A stretch of DNA of 64,000 nt from Colwellia chukchiensis. Lineage in GTDB: Bacteria; Pseudomonadota; Gammaproteobacteria; Enterobacterales; Alteromonadaceae. Both the position numbers and the translations under genes were made by a program. Numbering within the stretch: the first letter of the stretch is position 1; every line of letters begins with the position of its first letter. Shown here in pieces: positions 49,823 to 58,798 of this stretch. Under the pieces are notes generated by a model that did not search any database, was not told where the DNA came from, and was given only the letters and a program-made list of their open reading frames with translations. The stretch covers positions 1 to 64,000 of the forward strand of contig NZ_NBOC01000010.1 in the NCBI RefSeq assembly GCF_002104455.1, read 5' to 3'.

Positions 49823-50783
49823 GGTTTTCTCCTGCGATATCAAGCACGGCAGCGGGTGCAAAGGCTTGTTGCGGTAAAATATAGTTAGCAAAGCCAACCG
49901 TATAATTATTGGATAATTGCTCAGTAACTCGTGACTTGCTGACATAACTAGCCGGAATAAATTCCTCGGTTAAGTTAATAAAGTCAAAGTCATTAAAGCT
50001 CAATAAATCAAATGATTTTGGCGTTAATATAGTTAAAAACTTAGCCGCAAGTGCCCTTAAGTTGATATTAGACTCAACGCTAACATAGCTACTGTCCGCT
50101 TGCGGGGTAACATGAATAGTTAAGTACTGTTTGCCTTTTATGGCATTAACAGAGTAACCAAATGGGTCAAAAACAAAATCATCGAGCATAAAGTCGCCAA
50201 TCAACTGATCGAGTTGTAAAAATTGGCGAATTTCTTCGGCCTTCAAGCCAACCGTGGTTAGCTTTTCAGACGCTTGCTGGCTAATTTGATAAGCCAGAAA
50301 TTCATAAGTTTTATCGTCACTTTCAGCTTTAAAACTGCTATTGTCTTGATGAAAAATATAATTGTGGTGACTGTCTAGCTCACCAAAGCGATAGGCTTTA
50401 CCTGAGACATATTGTGCAAGCAATTTAATATCATCACCAAAACTACTCGGCTGAGCATGAGCAAAATATTCATTTTTACGTTGATAAATTACCTGCTGTA
50501 TTTTATCCATGCCTATTTGCTGAATAAAATATTCCACCGAGTGCACTAAACGGGTGTTACCACAGGTTAAAATTAAAAAACGGTCATGCCAAACAAATAA
50601 ACTCGATTCTGACAGTAAAAATGCTTTACAGTCATGATTACGAATTGACGATAAAATTTGCGCATTGCAGCATTGTACCAATGCCTTCCAAAAATCATCA
50701 TCAATATCATCAAGTAGTGAAAGTAATGGCGCTTTGATAATAACTTCCGCTTTTTTTTCTGAGCCTTCAAAAAACAAAAACAT
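49812..50783 (-). CDS. speD: Eukaryotic-type S-adenosylmethionine decarboxylase (class 2)
   Basis: This 323-residue protein is not the usual short bacterial SpeD. It matches the eukaryotic AdoMetDC family: FFEGSEKKAEV with both glutamates, the self-cleavage site LLSESSLFV (Glu59-Ser60, Ser60 becoming the pyruvoyl group), Cys74 in ILTCGNT, the serine in FDPFGYSVNAIKG, the histidine in LTIHVTPQ, and SYVSVESN. All known processing and catalytic residues appear present, so it should be an active pyruvoyl enzyme making decarboxylated AdoMet. It is coupled to speE by an 11-bp overlap and is divergent from speB-speA. Confidence 0.9.
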   Translation of the reverse strand: MFLFFEGSEKKAEVIIKAPLLSLLDDIDDDFWKALVQCCNAQILSSIRNHDCKAFLLSESSLFVWHDRFLILTCGNTRLVHSVEYFIQQIGMDKIQQVIYQRKNEYFAHAQPSSFGDDIKLLAQYVSGKAYRFGELDSHHNYIFHQDNSSFKAESDDKTYEFLAYQISQQASEKLTTVGLKAEEIRQFLQLDQLIGDFMLDDFVFDPFGYSVNAIKGKQYLTIHVTPQADSSYVSVESNINLRALAAKFLTILTPKSFDLLSFNDFDFINLTEEFIPASYVSKSRVTEQLSNNYTVGFANYILPQQAFAPAAVLDIAGENHAL

Positions 50784-51043
50784 ATCCTCAACGACATAGC
50801 AGCAAAAACTGCTAGTGTAATTACGTTGCCTAATTAATGGGCAAAAAAGTGCGCGTATTCTACAAAAAAAAAATTTAATTACAATAAAAAAATTAACTGT
50901 TTTGTTGCTGAAAAAATAATCTAAAGTTTTAGTAAAAAAACACTATACTTTCAGCAAATTTTCCGCATAATTGCGCTTTTTTTCCTGTCGGGTGCCGTTC
51001 ACTAAGACAATGTAAAGTGAATCTAGCGCTGGGTGCTTTGCTA

Positions 51044-51970
51044 ATGCAACGTAAAATTTCAGATATTCATATTCGCTTAAACCATGCCGAGCCAGCCTTT
51101 GAATGCTCACAGGCCAGTAGCGCAATTTATAGTCACAGTGTTCATTTAATCGGCTTTGAGTTTGATGGTACCGCGTGCTTTCGCAAGGGCACAAAAGATG
51201 GCCCCAATGCCTTACGCAAAGTTTCTGATGGCATAGAGTCATACTCGCCTTATTTAAACGCTGATCTTGAAGATATTGACTTTTATGATCTCGGTAATTT
51301 ATCTACCGCTATAGTCGCAACTGGTAATGAGCAGCAAGACATTAACCAACAGTGGCAAAATGCCAGTGATGATTTTAAGCAACTATTTGATGGCTTAGAT
51401 TTAGTAACTGAGCAAATTAAAGTGATCACCTTAGGGGGTGAGCATTCTATTTCTTACGCTCCCATTACCAGCTATTTAGCGCAATATCACGACTTGGTGG
51501 TTATTCATTTAGACGCACACGCCGATTTGCGCGATGGTTATTTAGGTTTTCATCATTCTCATGCCGCCATTATCCGTCGTGTGCATGAGCATTTTGGTCC
51601 AGACCAGCAACTGATCCAATACGGTATTCGCTCGGGCACCAAAGCAGAATATCAATGGATGCAAGCACACAAGACCTTAAAAAGCTCTCGGGCTGAATTT
51701 TTGCAAGCTGTGGCGGCTATCGACGATCAACGAGCAATCTATCTAACCTTAGATCTTGACTATTTTGACCCAAGCTTTTTTCCCGGTACTGGTACGCCTG
51801 AGCCAGGTGGTGAAGATTTTCACTCTTTTGTCAGCTTATGCAAAATATTACAAACCAAGAATTTTGTCGGTTGTGATGTGGTGGAGCTTGCGCCAAATAT
51901 TGATAGCACAGGTAACAGTGACGTTTTTGCCGCCAAAGTTGTGCGTGAATTAATATTGTCGATGAAGTAG
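51044..51970 (+). CDS. speB: Agmatinase
   Basis: SpeB hydrolyses agmatine to putrescine and urea with two manganese ions. The roughly 308-residue ureohydrolase has TLGGEHSISY, HLDAHADLRDGYLG, IRSGT and LTLDLDYFDPSFFPGTGTPEPGG, which carry the metal-binding histidine and aspartates. It precedes speA by 9 bp, so agmatine made by SpeA is used at once. ATG 51044 is preferred; GTG 51017 would add nine residues and is also possible. Confidence 0.92.
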   Translation: MQRKISDIHIRLNHAEPAFECSQASSAIYSHSVHLIGFEFDGTACFRKGTKDGPNALRKVSDGIESYSPYLNADLEDIDFYDLGNLSTAIVATGNEQQDINQQWQNASDDFKQLFDGLDLVTEQIKVITLGGEHSISYAPITSYLAQYHDLVVIHLDAHADLRDGYLGFHHSHAAIIRRVHEHFGPDQQLIQYGIRSGTKAEYQWMQAHKTLKSSRAEFLQAVAAIDDQRAIYLTLDLDYFDPSFFPGTGTPEPGGEDFHSFVSLCKILQTKNFVGCDVVELAPNIDSTGNSDVFAAKVVRELILSMK

Positions 51971-51979
51971 GATTTGAAC

Positions 51980-53908
51980 GTGAAAAAAACAGCTGACACT
52001 TGGTCAATTAACGAGGCCAAAAACATATATGGTATTAGTCGGTGGGGCAACGGCTATTTTGATATTGGCGACAGTGGTGATATTCATGTGATACCACGTC
52101 ATGATCAACCAAATTTAAAAATTAACTTAGCCGAAGTGGTGGAAGACATCGCAAGCGCCGGTATACAGTTTCCGGCCGTGGTGCGCTTTCATGATATTTT
52201 ACGTTCGCAAGTAGAATTACTGAATACCACGTTTCGACAAACCATTGCCGAAGCAAATTATCAAGGCCAGTATTTCGGCGTATTTCCAGTTAAAGTGAAT
52301 CAAATGCGTGAAGTGATTGAAGAGATCGTTGACGCCGGTAGCAGCTTTAACTATGGCTTAGAGGCAGGTTCAAAGCCTGAATTGATCGCCGCCTTAGCCT
52401 ATAACACCAATAAAGATTCCCTGACCATTTTAAATGGTTACAAAGACGAAGAGTACTTACGTCTGGCGCTGCTTGGTTTAAAAATTGAACGTAACATCAT
52501 CATTGTTATTGAAAAGTTCAGTGAACTGACCACCTTAATCGCCTTATCAAAAGAGCTCGGCATTAAGCCTGTTATCGGCATCCGCGTGAAAATGATGGTA
52601 AAAGGTCGAGGCAAATGGGAACACTCCAGTGGTGAGCGGGCTAAATTTGGCCTAAGCATGACAGAAATTCTCAATGCCATTAGCTTGTTAAAAGCAGAAG
52701 ACTTGATTGATTGCGTGAAACTGCTGCATTTTCATATTGGTAGCCAATTAACTGATATTCGTGCCATCAAGGAAGCGGTTCAAGAAGCATCATTGATCTA
52801 CTGCCAATTGATCAAACAAGCGGTGCCGCTTGAGTATGTTGATGTTGGCGGCGGCTTGGCGGTTGACTATGATGGCTCACAATCTACTAATGACTCGTCC
52901 TGTAATTATAACTTGGCCGAATATGTGGCTGATATTGTTTATGGTTTTGGACAAAACTGTCAGCTGGCAGGCGTGCCACAGCCTCACTTAGTCAGTGAAA
53001 GTGGCCGAGCGATCACTGCCCATCATTCTTGTGTTATCACTAAGGTGATTGGCGAAATTCGCCCAGGTAATACTGATTATGCCACTGAGCCTGCCCAAGG
53101 CGAGCATATTATAGTTACTAACATTCGTGCCTTAGCAGACGAACTTGCCGCGCCGAATAAGGGCACTAATCTGCAAGAGATATTTAATGATGTTGAACAG
53201 TTAAAATCACAAGCTATGCAAGCCTTTAATTTAGGCATTTTATCGTTAGATGAACTGGCAAAAGTAGAAACCCTGTATTGGCGCATCCTTAACCATATTG
53301 AAACGCAATTACAGCAAAGTGACTATATACCAGAAGAGCTGAATGCGATTTCCGCGCTTTTATCGTCACAGTATTTAGCGAACTTTTCCGTGTTTCAATC
53401 TGCTGCTGATTCTTGGGCTATCGATCAAGTTTTACCTGTTATGCCGATCTCGCGCTTAAACGAAAAGCCGACAAAGTTATGCAGCTTAGTGGATATTACC
53501 TGTGATAGCGACGGCAAAATTGATAAGTTTATTGGCGATGACGAGGTGGCTGCGCACTTGCCCTTACACAGCTTAAACGAGAACCAAGATTACTTTATCA
53601 GTATCTTTTTAACCGGCGCCTATCAAGATGTAATGGGGGATATGCATAACCTTTTTGGTCGTGTTAACGAAGTACATATTTTTAGTGACGACGATGACCC
53701 GAAAGATTTTTATATTGAAGAAGTGGTTAAAGGCTCATCAATAGAAAATGTCTTATCCACTATGCAATACACGCCAGCCATTATGGCGCAAATGGTGAAA
53801 AAGGAAATTGATAAGCAAATCGCCGCGGGTAACTTAAAACCGCGCGAAGGGGTTAATCTGATCGACTTTTACGATAATTGCCTGCTAAGTTACACCTATT
53901 TGAATTAA
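51980..53908 (+). CDS. speA: Biosynthetic arginine decarboxylase
   Basis: SpeA is the PLP-dependent enzyme that turns arginine into agmatine. The 642-residue protein has the PLP lysine in FPVKVNQMREVIEEIV, LHFHIGSQLTDIRAIKEAV, YVDVGGGLAVDYDG and the C-terminal block VDITCDSDGKID...FLTGAYQDVMGDMHN. GTG 51980 is chosen because AGGA lies seven bases upstream; TTG 51974 sits too close to that site. It forms an operon with speB. Confidence 0.96.
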   Translation: MKKTADTWSINEAKNIYGISRWGNGYFDIGDSGDIHVIPRHDQPNLKINLAEVVEDIASAGIQFPAVVRFHDILRSQVELLNTTFRQTIAEANYQGQYFGVFPVKVNQMREVIEEIVDAGSSFNYGLEAGSKPELIAALAYNTNKDSLTILNGYKDEEYLRLALLGLKIERNIIIVIEKFSELTTLIALSKELGIKPVIGIRVKMMVKGRGKWEHSSGERAKFGLSMTEILNAISLLKAEDLIDCVKLLHFHIGSQLTDIRAIKEAVQEASLIYCQLIKQAVPLEYVDVGGGLAVDYDGSQSTNDSSCNYNLAEYVADIVYGFGQNCQLAGVPQPHLVSESGRAITAHHSCVITKVIGEIRPGNTDYATEPAQGEHIIVTNIRALADELAAPNKGTNLQEIFNDVEQLKSQAMQAFNLGILSLDELAKVETLYWRILNHIETQLQQSDYIPEELNAISALLSSQYLANFSVFQSAADSWAIDQVLPVMPISRLNEKPTKLCSLVDITCDSDGKIDKFIGDDEVAAHLPLHSLNENQDYFISIFLTGAYQDVMGDMHNLFGRVNEVHIFSDDDDPKDFYIEEVVKGSSIENVLSTMQYTPAIMAQMVKKEIDKQIAAGNLKPREGVNLIDFYDNCLLSYTYLN

Positions 53909-53924
53909 TTTTTCCTGCCTAAAA

Positions 53925-53949
53925 AGCTCAGCTATTGGTTAGCTGAGCT
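53925..53949 (+). terminator. Hairpin terminator after speA
   Basis: A perfect 10-bp stem (AGCTCAGCTA / TAGCTGAGCT) with a five-base loop starts 17 bp after the speA stop. The T-run after it is short and broken (GTGCATTTTA), so termination may be partial. Confidence 0.65.
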
Positions 53950-53967
53950 AGTGCATTTTAGCGCCTG

Positions 53968-53981
53968 TTGATCTAGGTCAA
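53968..53981. promoter_or_regulatory. FNR-like box upstream of the TonB receptor
   Basis: TTGATCTAGGTCAA matches the FNR/EtrA consensus TTGAT-N4-ATCAA at nine of ten positions. It lies about 110 bp upstream of ATG 54091, which suggests oxygen-dependent control. Confidence 0.6.
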
Positions 53982-53988
53982 ATGCCAC

Positions 53989-54005
53989 TGCGACATAATG
54001 TCGCA
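53989..54005. promoter_or_regulatory. RegA/PrrA-like dyad upstream of the TonB receptor
   Basis: TGCGACATAATGTCGCA is a perfect dyad with half-sites GCGAC and GTCGC five bases apart, like the sites described for RegA/PrrA-type regulators. A RegB/RegA-like system is encoded just beyond the receptor gene. Its centre lies about 22 bp, two helical turns, from the centre of the FNR-like box. Confidence 0.55.
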
Positions 54006-54090
54006 CTCTGTTGATAGCATTTTGTTTTTACAAAATATATCAGTAAAAATTGCCCTGTTAGCCCATTACGCTTACTCAACAGGATGCAAC

Positions 54091-56148
54091 ATGCAGTGCT
54101 CTAAAATTTCCCGTACCCTTGCCATTATTTTTTCCGTTACCACGACACAAGCTTTCGCTGATGATCTTGCGACCAACAGCATAGAAGTGATCACCATTGC
54201 CGCGCCGAATATTGCCCAATCAGATAGTGCCTTCGCCGAAGGCAACTTGATCATGCCCGATGTGGCCGATTGGTTAAAAACCGTACCGGGCGCCAATATC
54301 AATAAAAATGGCCCGATTACCGGCATCGCACAATACCGTGGTATGTTTGCCGATCGCGTGGCAAAAAATATTGCCGGTCAGCACATTGTCAGTGCCGGCC
54401 CGAACGCCATGGATGCACCACTGACCTACATTAACCCGATTATGGTGCAGTCAGTGGAGGTGTATCGTGGCATTGCCCCAGTTAGCGCGGGTATTGACAC
54501 CTTAGGTGGGGCAATAAAAGTCAATTTAAAAAATGCTGAAGTTGACACTGGTGCACGCCTAGCGGGCGACTTGGCGTTAAGCTTTAACGAGCTAAACGAT
54601 GCAAGCACCTTTGCCGGTGATATTAATATCAATAACAAACACAACGCTGCGTTACTCTATTTAACCGAGCAAAATGGTAACAACTACCAAGATGGCGCAG
54701 GGCGAACCATTGCCGCCACGCAATATAATAAACAACAATACGGTGGCGACTTACGCCATCAGCAAAGCAACTGGCAAATAGGCTTTAGCTGGCATCATGC
54801 CAAAACAGAAGACGCTGGCACACCAGCATTGCCGATGGATATCGATTTTATCGATTCAGATCGTTACCGACTCGACGGTGCATTTCAGCTCAGTGGTTGG
54901 CAATTACGTTGGCAGCTTGGCTATCAAGACGCGGTTCATGGCATGGACAATTTTAGCCAACGCAACAATAACCATAGTGGCCAATATCGTTATAACACCA
55001 CAGATGCAAAAAGTCGTGACTATAAATTTTTGCTCAGCCAAGCTGACTGGTTATTTGGCCTTGAAAGCTATAACGCCACCCATAATGCTGTCATCACTAA
55101 CCCTGAAAATATGATGTTTACAATTAATAACTTTAATCAGGTAAAAAACCAGCGCAACTCGGTATTTGTTGAATGGACACCAAGTCATGGTCAGTTTTCA
55201 CATACCTTAGGGCTACGCATCAAAGATAATCGCGCCGATGCCGCGCAAGTTGCACATAGCATGGCGATGATGAACCCCAATATTAAGGCGTTGCGAGATG
55301 AGTTTAATGGCGCGAAACGAAATGTCTCAGACACCACCTTTGATTTGGCATTAAACAGCGAATATCAATGGCATAACAACTTAGCGTTAAACTATGCACT
55401 GGCGATTAAACAACGTGCGCCCAGCTATCAAGAGCGTTATTTATGGTTGCCTATGCAAGCAACTGGCGGCTTAGCTGATGGCAAAACCTATGTCGGGAAT
55501 ATTCATTTGCGCCATGAAAGCGCCTATCAAGTCAATGTTGGGCTTGCCTACGAGCAAGCTGGCTTTACCGTGGCACCACAAGTTTTTTATCAGCAAATTC
55601 ATGATTATATTCAAGGCACGCCGGCGACTGATATGCGCGTCAAAATGGTTGCTAGCATGATGGCAGATAACAGCCCACTGACCTTTACCAATATCGACGC
55701 CACGTTATACGGCATGGATATGAATTGGCATTATCGCCTAGATAATGGTTTTAGCCTTTCCGGCATTGTTAGCTATGTTAAAGGTAAGCGCGACGACACT
55801 AATGATGATTTATACCGTATTTCACCACTCAATAGCCGGATCAATTTACATTATCACCAGCAAAACTGGCAAAGCAACTTAGCCATTCATGCTTATGCCG
55901 CACAGCGTCATGTCTCGACCCTTAATAATGAACAAGCAACCGCAGGTTATGCGGTGATAGATTGGCAAGTTGATTACTTTGTTAGCAGTGGCTTAGTGTT
56001 ACGATTGGGCGCCAACAATTTATTAGATAGACACTATAGTGATCACTTAGGTGGCGTTAATCGGGTCAAAGGCAGTGAACTTGCCATTGGCGAAAAAATC
56101 ACAGCCATGGGCAGAAATATTTATTTGGCCATAGATTACCAGTTTTAA
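54091..56148 (+). CDS. TonB-dependent receptor, copper-receptor-like
   Basis: The 685-residue protein has a signal peptide (cleavage after T-T-Q-A-F-A), a plug with DVADWLKTVPGANINKNGP and YRGMFADRV, GPNAMDAPLTYINP, VEVYRGIAPVSAGIDTLGG, and a barrel ending in AMGRNIYLAIDYQF. Plug spacing, LLDRHYSDHLGG and MGRN near the end recall OprC/NosA-type copper receptors, but the substrate is not proven. ATG 54091 has AGGA six bases upstream. A start at 53998 would place coding sequence over the RegA-like dyad. It converges with regA. Confidence 0.85.
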   Translation: MQCSKISRTLAIIFSVTTTQAFADDLATNSIEVITIAAPNIAQSDSAFAEGNLIMPDVADWLKTVPGANINKNGPITGIAQYRGMFADRVAKNIAGQHIVSAGPNAMDAPLTYINPIMVQSVEVYRGIAPVSAGIDTLGGAIKVNLKNAEVDTGARLAGDLALSFNELNDASTFAGDININNKHNAALLYLTEQNGNNYQDGAGRTIAATQYNKQQYGGDLRHQQSNWQIGFSWHHAKTEDAGTPALPMDIDFIDSDRYRLDGAFQLSGWQLRWQLGYQDAVHGMDNFSQRNNNHSGQYRYNTTDAKSRDYKFLLSQADWLFGLESYNATHNAVITNPENMMFTINNFNQVKNQRNSVFVEWTPSHGQFSHTLGLRIKDNRADAAQVAHSMAMMNPNIKALRDEFNGAKRNVSDTTFDLALNSEYQWHNNLALNYALAIKQRAPSYQERYLWLPMQATGGLADGKTYVGNIHLRHESAYQVNVGLAYEQAGFTVAPQVFYQQIHDYIQGTPATDMRVKMVASMMADNSPLTFTNIDATLYGMDMNWHYRLDNGFSLSGIVSYVKGKRDDTNDDLYRISPLNSRINLHYHQQNWQSNLAIHAYAAQRHVSTLNNEQATAGYAVIDWQVDYFVSSGLVLRLGANNLLDRHYSDHLGGVNRVKGSELAIGEKITAMGRNIYLAIDYQF

Positions 56149-56247
56149 CAACGATGTTCGCTGGTATCACTCGGCCAGCTTAACTATTTTGTTGTTAGAT
56201 AATCATATAACTTACAATCGCATTAGCGTTTAAGTGGTATGACTATA

Positions 56248-56279
56248 AAACCAGTATCATTTTGATACTGGTTTTTTTT
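56248..56279. terminator. Bidirectional terminator shared with the regA stop
   Basis: The stem CCAGTATCA / TGATACTGG (56251-56271) with a three-base loop is followed by eight Ts on the plus strand and flanked by A's on the other side. The regA stop codon (56257-56259) lies inside the stem. Confidence 0.85.
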
Positions 56280-56787
56280 GTAATTTTCTTTGCAGTGTTC
56301 GTCGGTGCATGCCCAGTTGACGCGCAGTCTCAGATACATTACCAGCATTGCTGTTTAGTACCTGATTAATATGCTCCCACTCAACCCGCTCAGCAGACAT
56401 AATTTCGCTATCAAGACTTGGCACTTTTTGCGCTACTGGGGCGCTACCTAAGGCCGTAAGCAGCATTTGGGTATTCACCGGCTTTGCTAAATAGTCATCA
56501 GCGCCTAAGCGCATTGCTTGCACCGCCGTAGCCACACTGGCAAAGCCGGTCAGTAAAACAATTTTTACCTTAGGCAAACTAGCCCTGATCGGCTTAATCA
56601 GTAATAAACCATTATCCTTAGCAAGTTTCATATCCAGTAAAATACAATCCGGCTTTTGCTGTAAGCAGGCATGTAAAGCCTGATCGGCTTGGTGTACTTG
56701 CTGGCAATGAAAACCATGCTTAGTCATGCGCCTTGCTAAGGTAGTGGCAAAGGCAACGTCGTCTTCAATGATCAGGAGTTTTTTCAT
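56257..56787 (-). CDS. regA: RegA/PrrA/ActR-family response regulator
   Basis: The 176-residue protein has a receiver domain (IIEDD, phospho-acceptor Asp in ILLDMK, Thr in LLTGFAS, Lys in LAKPV). A short linker and a Fis-type helix-turn-helix, NVSETARQLGMHRRTLQRKL, follow. This HTH is characteristic of RegA/PrrA/ActR, global redox regulators of respiration in proteobacteria. It overlaps the kinase gene by 4 bp (ATGA). A matching dyad lies upstream of the neighbouring TonB receptor. Confidence 0.9.
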   Translation of the reverse strand: MKKLLIIEDDVAFATTLARRMTKHGFHCQQVHQADQALHACLQQKPDCILLDMKLAKDNGLLLIKPIRASLPKVKIVLLTGFASVATAVQAMRLGADDYLAKPVNTQMLLTALGSAPVAQKVPSLDSEIMSAERVEWEHINQVLNSNAGNVSETARQLGMHRRTLQRKLQKKPVSK

Positions 56788-58043
56788 GCTGTTATTACCT
56801 TATTATCTGCCAATAACGGCAGTGTCACCGAAGCAATACAACCTTGCTCGCTATGATTAGCTAAGGTTAATTTACCGCCTAAGCGTTGAAATGTCGCGTT
56901 AGACAAAAGTACCGCCATGCCTAAACCTGATTCACTTTGCACTAAGTTTTCACCTAATACTGCACCTGGTCTTGGCTGGCTATTGGCGTTAATTCCTGCG
57001 CCATAGTCGCGCAACTGTAATAACACAGCATTCGGTTGCTGTTGTACGGTCAAACTTAAATGGCTTTGCTGATTTTCTTGATTGGCACGAATGGCGTTTT
57101 GCACTAAATTTAGTAAGGCGGGTAATAACATAGCATCTGCGGCTAACTTGGCCTTGATCGGCTGTGGCTGCATGATCTCAAGCTTTTGCTCAGGAAAATG
57201 AAAGTGAATTTGATCTTGTAATTGTTCAATTAATTCACTGACCGAAAGCTGACTTTTTTTGTTTTCTCGAATCGAGGTCGCTAACGAGCGAAAATATCCG
57301 AGCTGCTCACGACATGCCGCTAAGGGCTGTGCCATGGCCTTTATTGCTTCATGATCGGGATAGTCTTCCGCAAGTTCTTCATATAATAATTGAATATTTG
57401 CCAGTGGCGTTGCCACTTGGTGGGTCACTTGTGCCGAAGCCACCCCAAGTGCTAATAGTTGTTCGCTTTTTAGCTGCTCTTCTCGCTGCAGCGCGATAGC
57501 TCTTTCTCTGTGGGTAATAATACGCGCCATCGCACCGACCACAAAAGTCACCACCAGCACAGACAGTAAGAAATTTGCCCACATACCAATGAAGTGGTTA
57601 CTCATATCCATGTGATGCATACTGTGCTCTGGCATGGTCAGCAGCAAAATACTGTACGATGCGATGGCAGAGCTCGAGATAAACAGTAAATAACTGGCGG
57701 GCAAGCTGACTGCGGCAATGACAATAGGCAACAACAGCAAAGAAACAAAAGCGTTGGTCGCACCACCACTGAGTGACAATAAAACGGTTAAAAAAACCAC
57801 ATCGGCTAGCAACTGAAAAACAATCGCGCTATTGCCAGCCTCACGTTGCCTAAATAGCCAAATACTAAAAATATGAAAGATACTTTCAACCGCAATGACC
57901 GCCATTAGCGGCAGTAATGCGATTTGTAATGACATGACAAAATAGACAATCAGTACTGTTAATAGCTGGATCACGATAGCTAGGCTACGGAGCAAAAACA
58001 GCCGTTGAATGATCGGCATGGCGTAGTAGTTAACAAAAGACAT
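56784..58043 (-). CDS. regB: RegB/PrrB-like redox sensor histidine kinase
   Basis: The 419-residue kinase has about six membrane helices (residues 10-190), an H-box QVTHQVATPLANIQLLYEEL and an ATPase domain with N-box NLVQNAIRAN and G-box GLGMAVL. RegB hallmarks are GGATNAF, close to the quinone-binding GGxxNPF but with Ala for Pro, and a cysteine in CREQL after the H-box, where RegB has its redox cysteine. A Met/His-rich loop, PEHSMHHMDMSNHF, lies between helices 5 and 6 and could bind copper (inference). It is coupled to regA and lies 21 bp after yjaG. Confidence 0.88.
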   Translation of the reverse strand: MSFVNYYAMPIIQRLFLLRSLAIVIQLLTVLIVYFVMSLQIALLPLMAVIAVESIFHIFSIWLFRQREAGNSAIVFQLLADVVFLTVLLSLSGGATNAFVSLLLLPIVIAAVSLPASYLLFISSSAIASYSILLLTMPEHSMHHMDMSNHFIGMWANFLLSVLVVTFVVGAMARIITHRERAIALQREEQLKSEQLLALGVASAQVTHQVATPLANIQLLYEELAEDYPDHEAIKAMAQPLAACREQLGYFRSLATSIRENKKSQLSVSELIEQLQDQIHFHFPEQKLEIMQPQPIKAKLAADAMLLPALLNLVQNAIRANQENQQSHLSLTVQQQPNAVLLQLRDYGAGINANSQPRPGAVLGENLVQSESGLGMAVLLSNATFQRLGGKLTLANHSEQGCIASVTLPLLADNKVITA

Positions 58044-58064
58044 AAGGGTTTTAAAACATAGCGA

Positions 58065-58676
58065 TCAGGCGCTAATTTCTATCCCCAAATTTGATAAGCC
58101 TTCTTCCAGCACCATAGCTTTGGCCTGCAAACAACTGGCTTTGTTTTCGCGGGCCTGTTTTATAAAGTCGAACAATTCATTTTGGGTGGCAACTTCCCAT
58201 TGCATTAACGGGTGCTGTGCGATTTGTTGTGGTGAAATAATCACTTCATCATGGTGGTTATTATCGTCAATGGCTTGTGCTAAGCTCAACTCGACATAAT
58301 AGCTGACACTATTTTCCGACAATTTACTGACATTAGCGAAAGCGTCATCACTGGGCTCTTGCATAGCTTGTAATAACGACATTAGCGCCATGGCACAATC
58401 AAGCGCGGGAAATACACCAAAAAAATCAAAATCTTCAGGGTTAGGCACTTCTGCTTCTAGTTTAGTCAGTTGCGCTTGGTAATTAATTTTGCACCGGTTG
58501 GCTTTATCTAGCCATTGCCAAATTAAATCCAGTTGATTTCGCAACACTTTTACATTACCAAAGTCAGCATGCTCGGCAAATAGTTGATAATTCGGTAACA
58601 TGCGCTCAAGTAGCGCGGCAGAAAAAGCCACTTGTTGCCATATACTTAGCTTGTTGAGGGGTAAATGAATTGCCAC
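58065..58676 (-). CDS. yjaG: DUF416 protein YjaG
   Basis: The 203-residue cytoplasmic helical protein matches DUF416/YjaG, with LSIWQQVAFSAALLERMLPN near the start and VLRNQLDLIWQWL following. No enzymatic residues are known for the family. It is first in a short series with regB and regA on the minus strand, which may be chance rather than function. Confidence 0.88.
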   Translation of the reverse strand: MAIHLPLNKLSIWQQVAFSAALLERMLPNYQLFAEHADFGNVKVLRNQLDLIWQWLDKANRCKINYQAQLTKLEAEVPNPEDFDFFGVFPALDCAMALMSLLQAMQEPSDDAFANVSKLSENSVSYYVELSLAQAIDDNNHHDEVIISPQQIAQHPLMQWEVATQNELFDFIKQARENKASCLQAKAMVLEEGLSNLGIEISA

Positions 58677-58798
58677 GTTTAATCTCGGATCTGATAATAA
58701 AAAATATCTGGCAATTATATACCTAAAATCGTGTTAAGTGTCAGTATCTCTGCTGGTTACTCTGATATATCGCCAAAAATAATATCAATATTTTTACG

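Noticed and set aside
48962-49945. Long form of spermidine synthase starting at 49945
   Set aside because: The extra 41 residues overlap the end of speD and are unlike the family; ATG 49822 has a clear ribosome-binding site.
53909-54090. Cobalamin riboswitch before the second TonB receptor
   Set aside because: No B12-box sequence and too little space; the region instead holds the speA hairpin and two protein-binding-type dyads.
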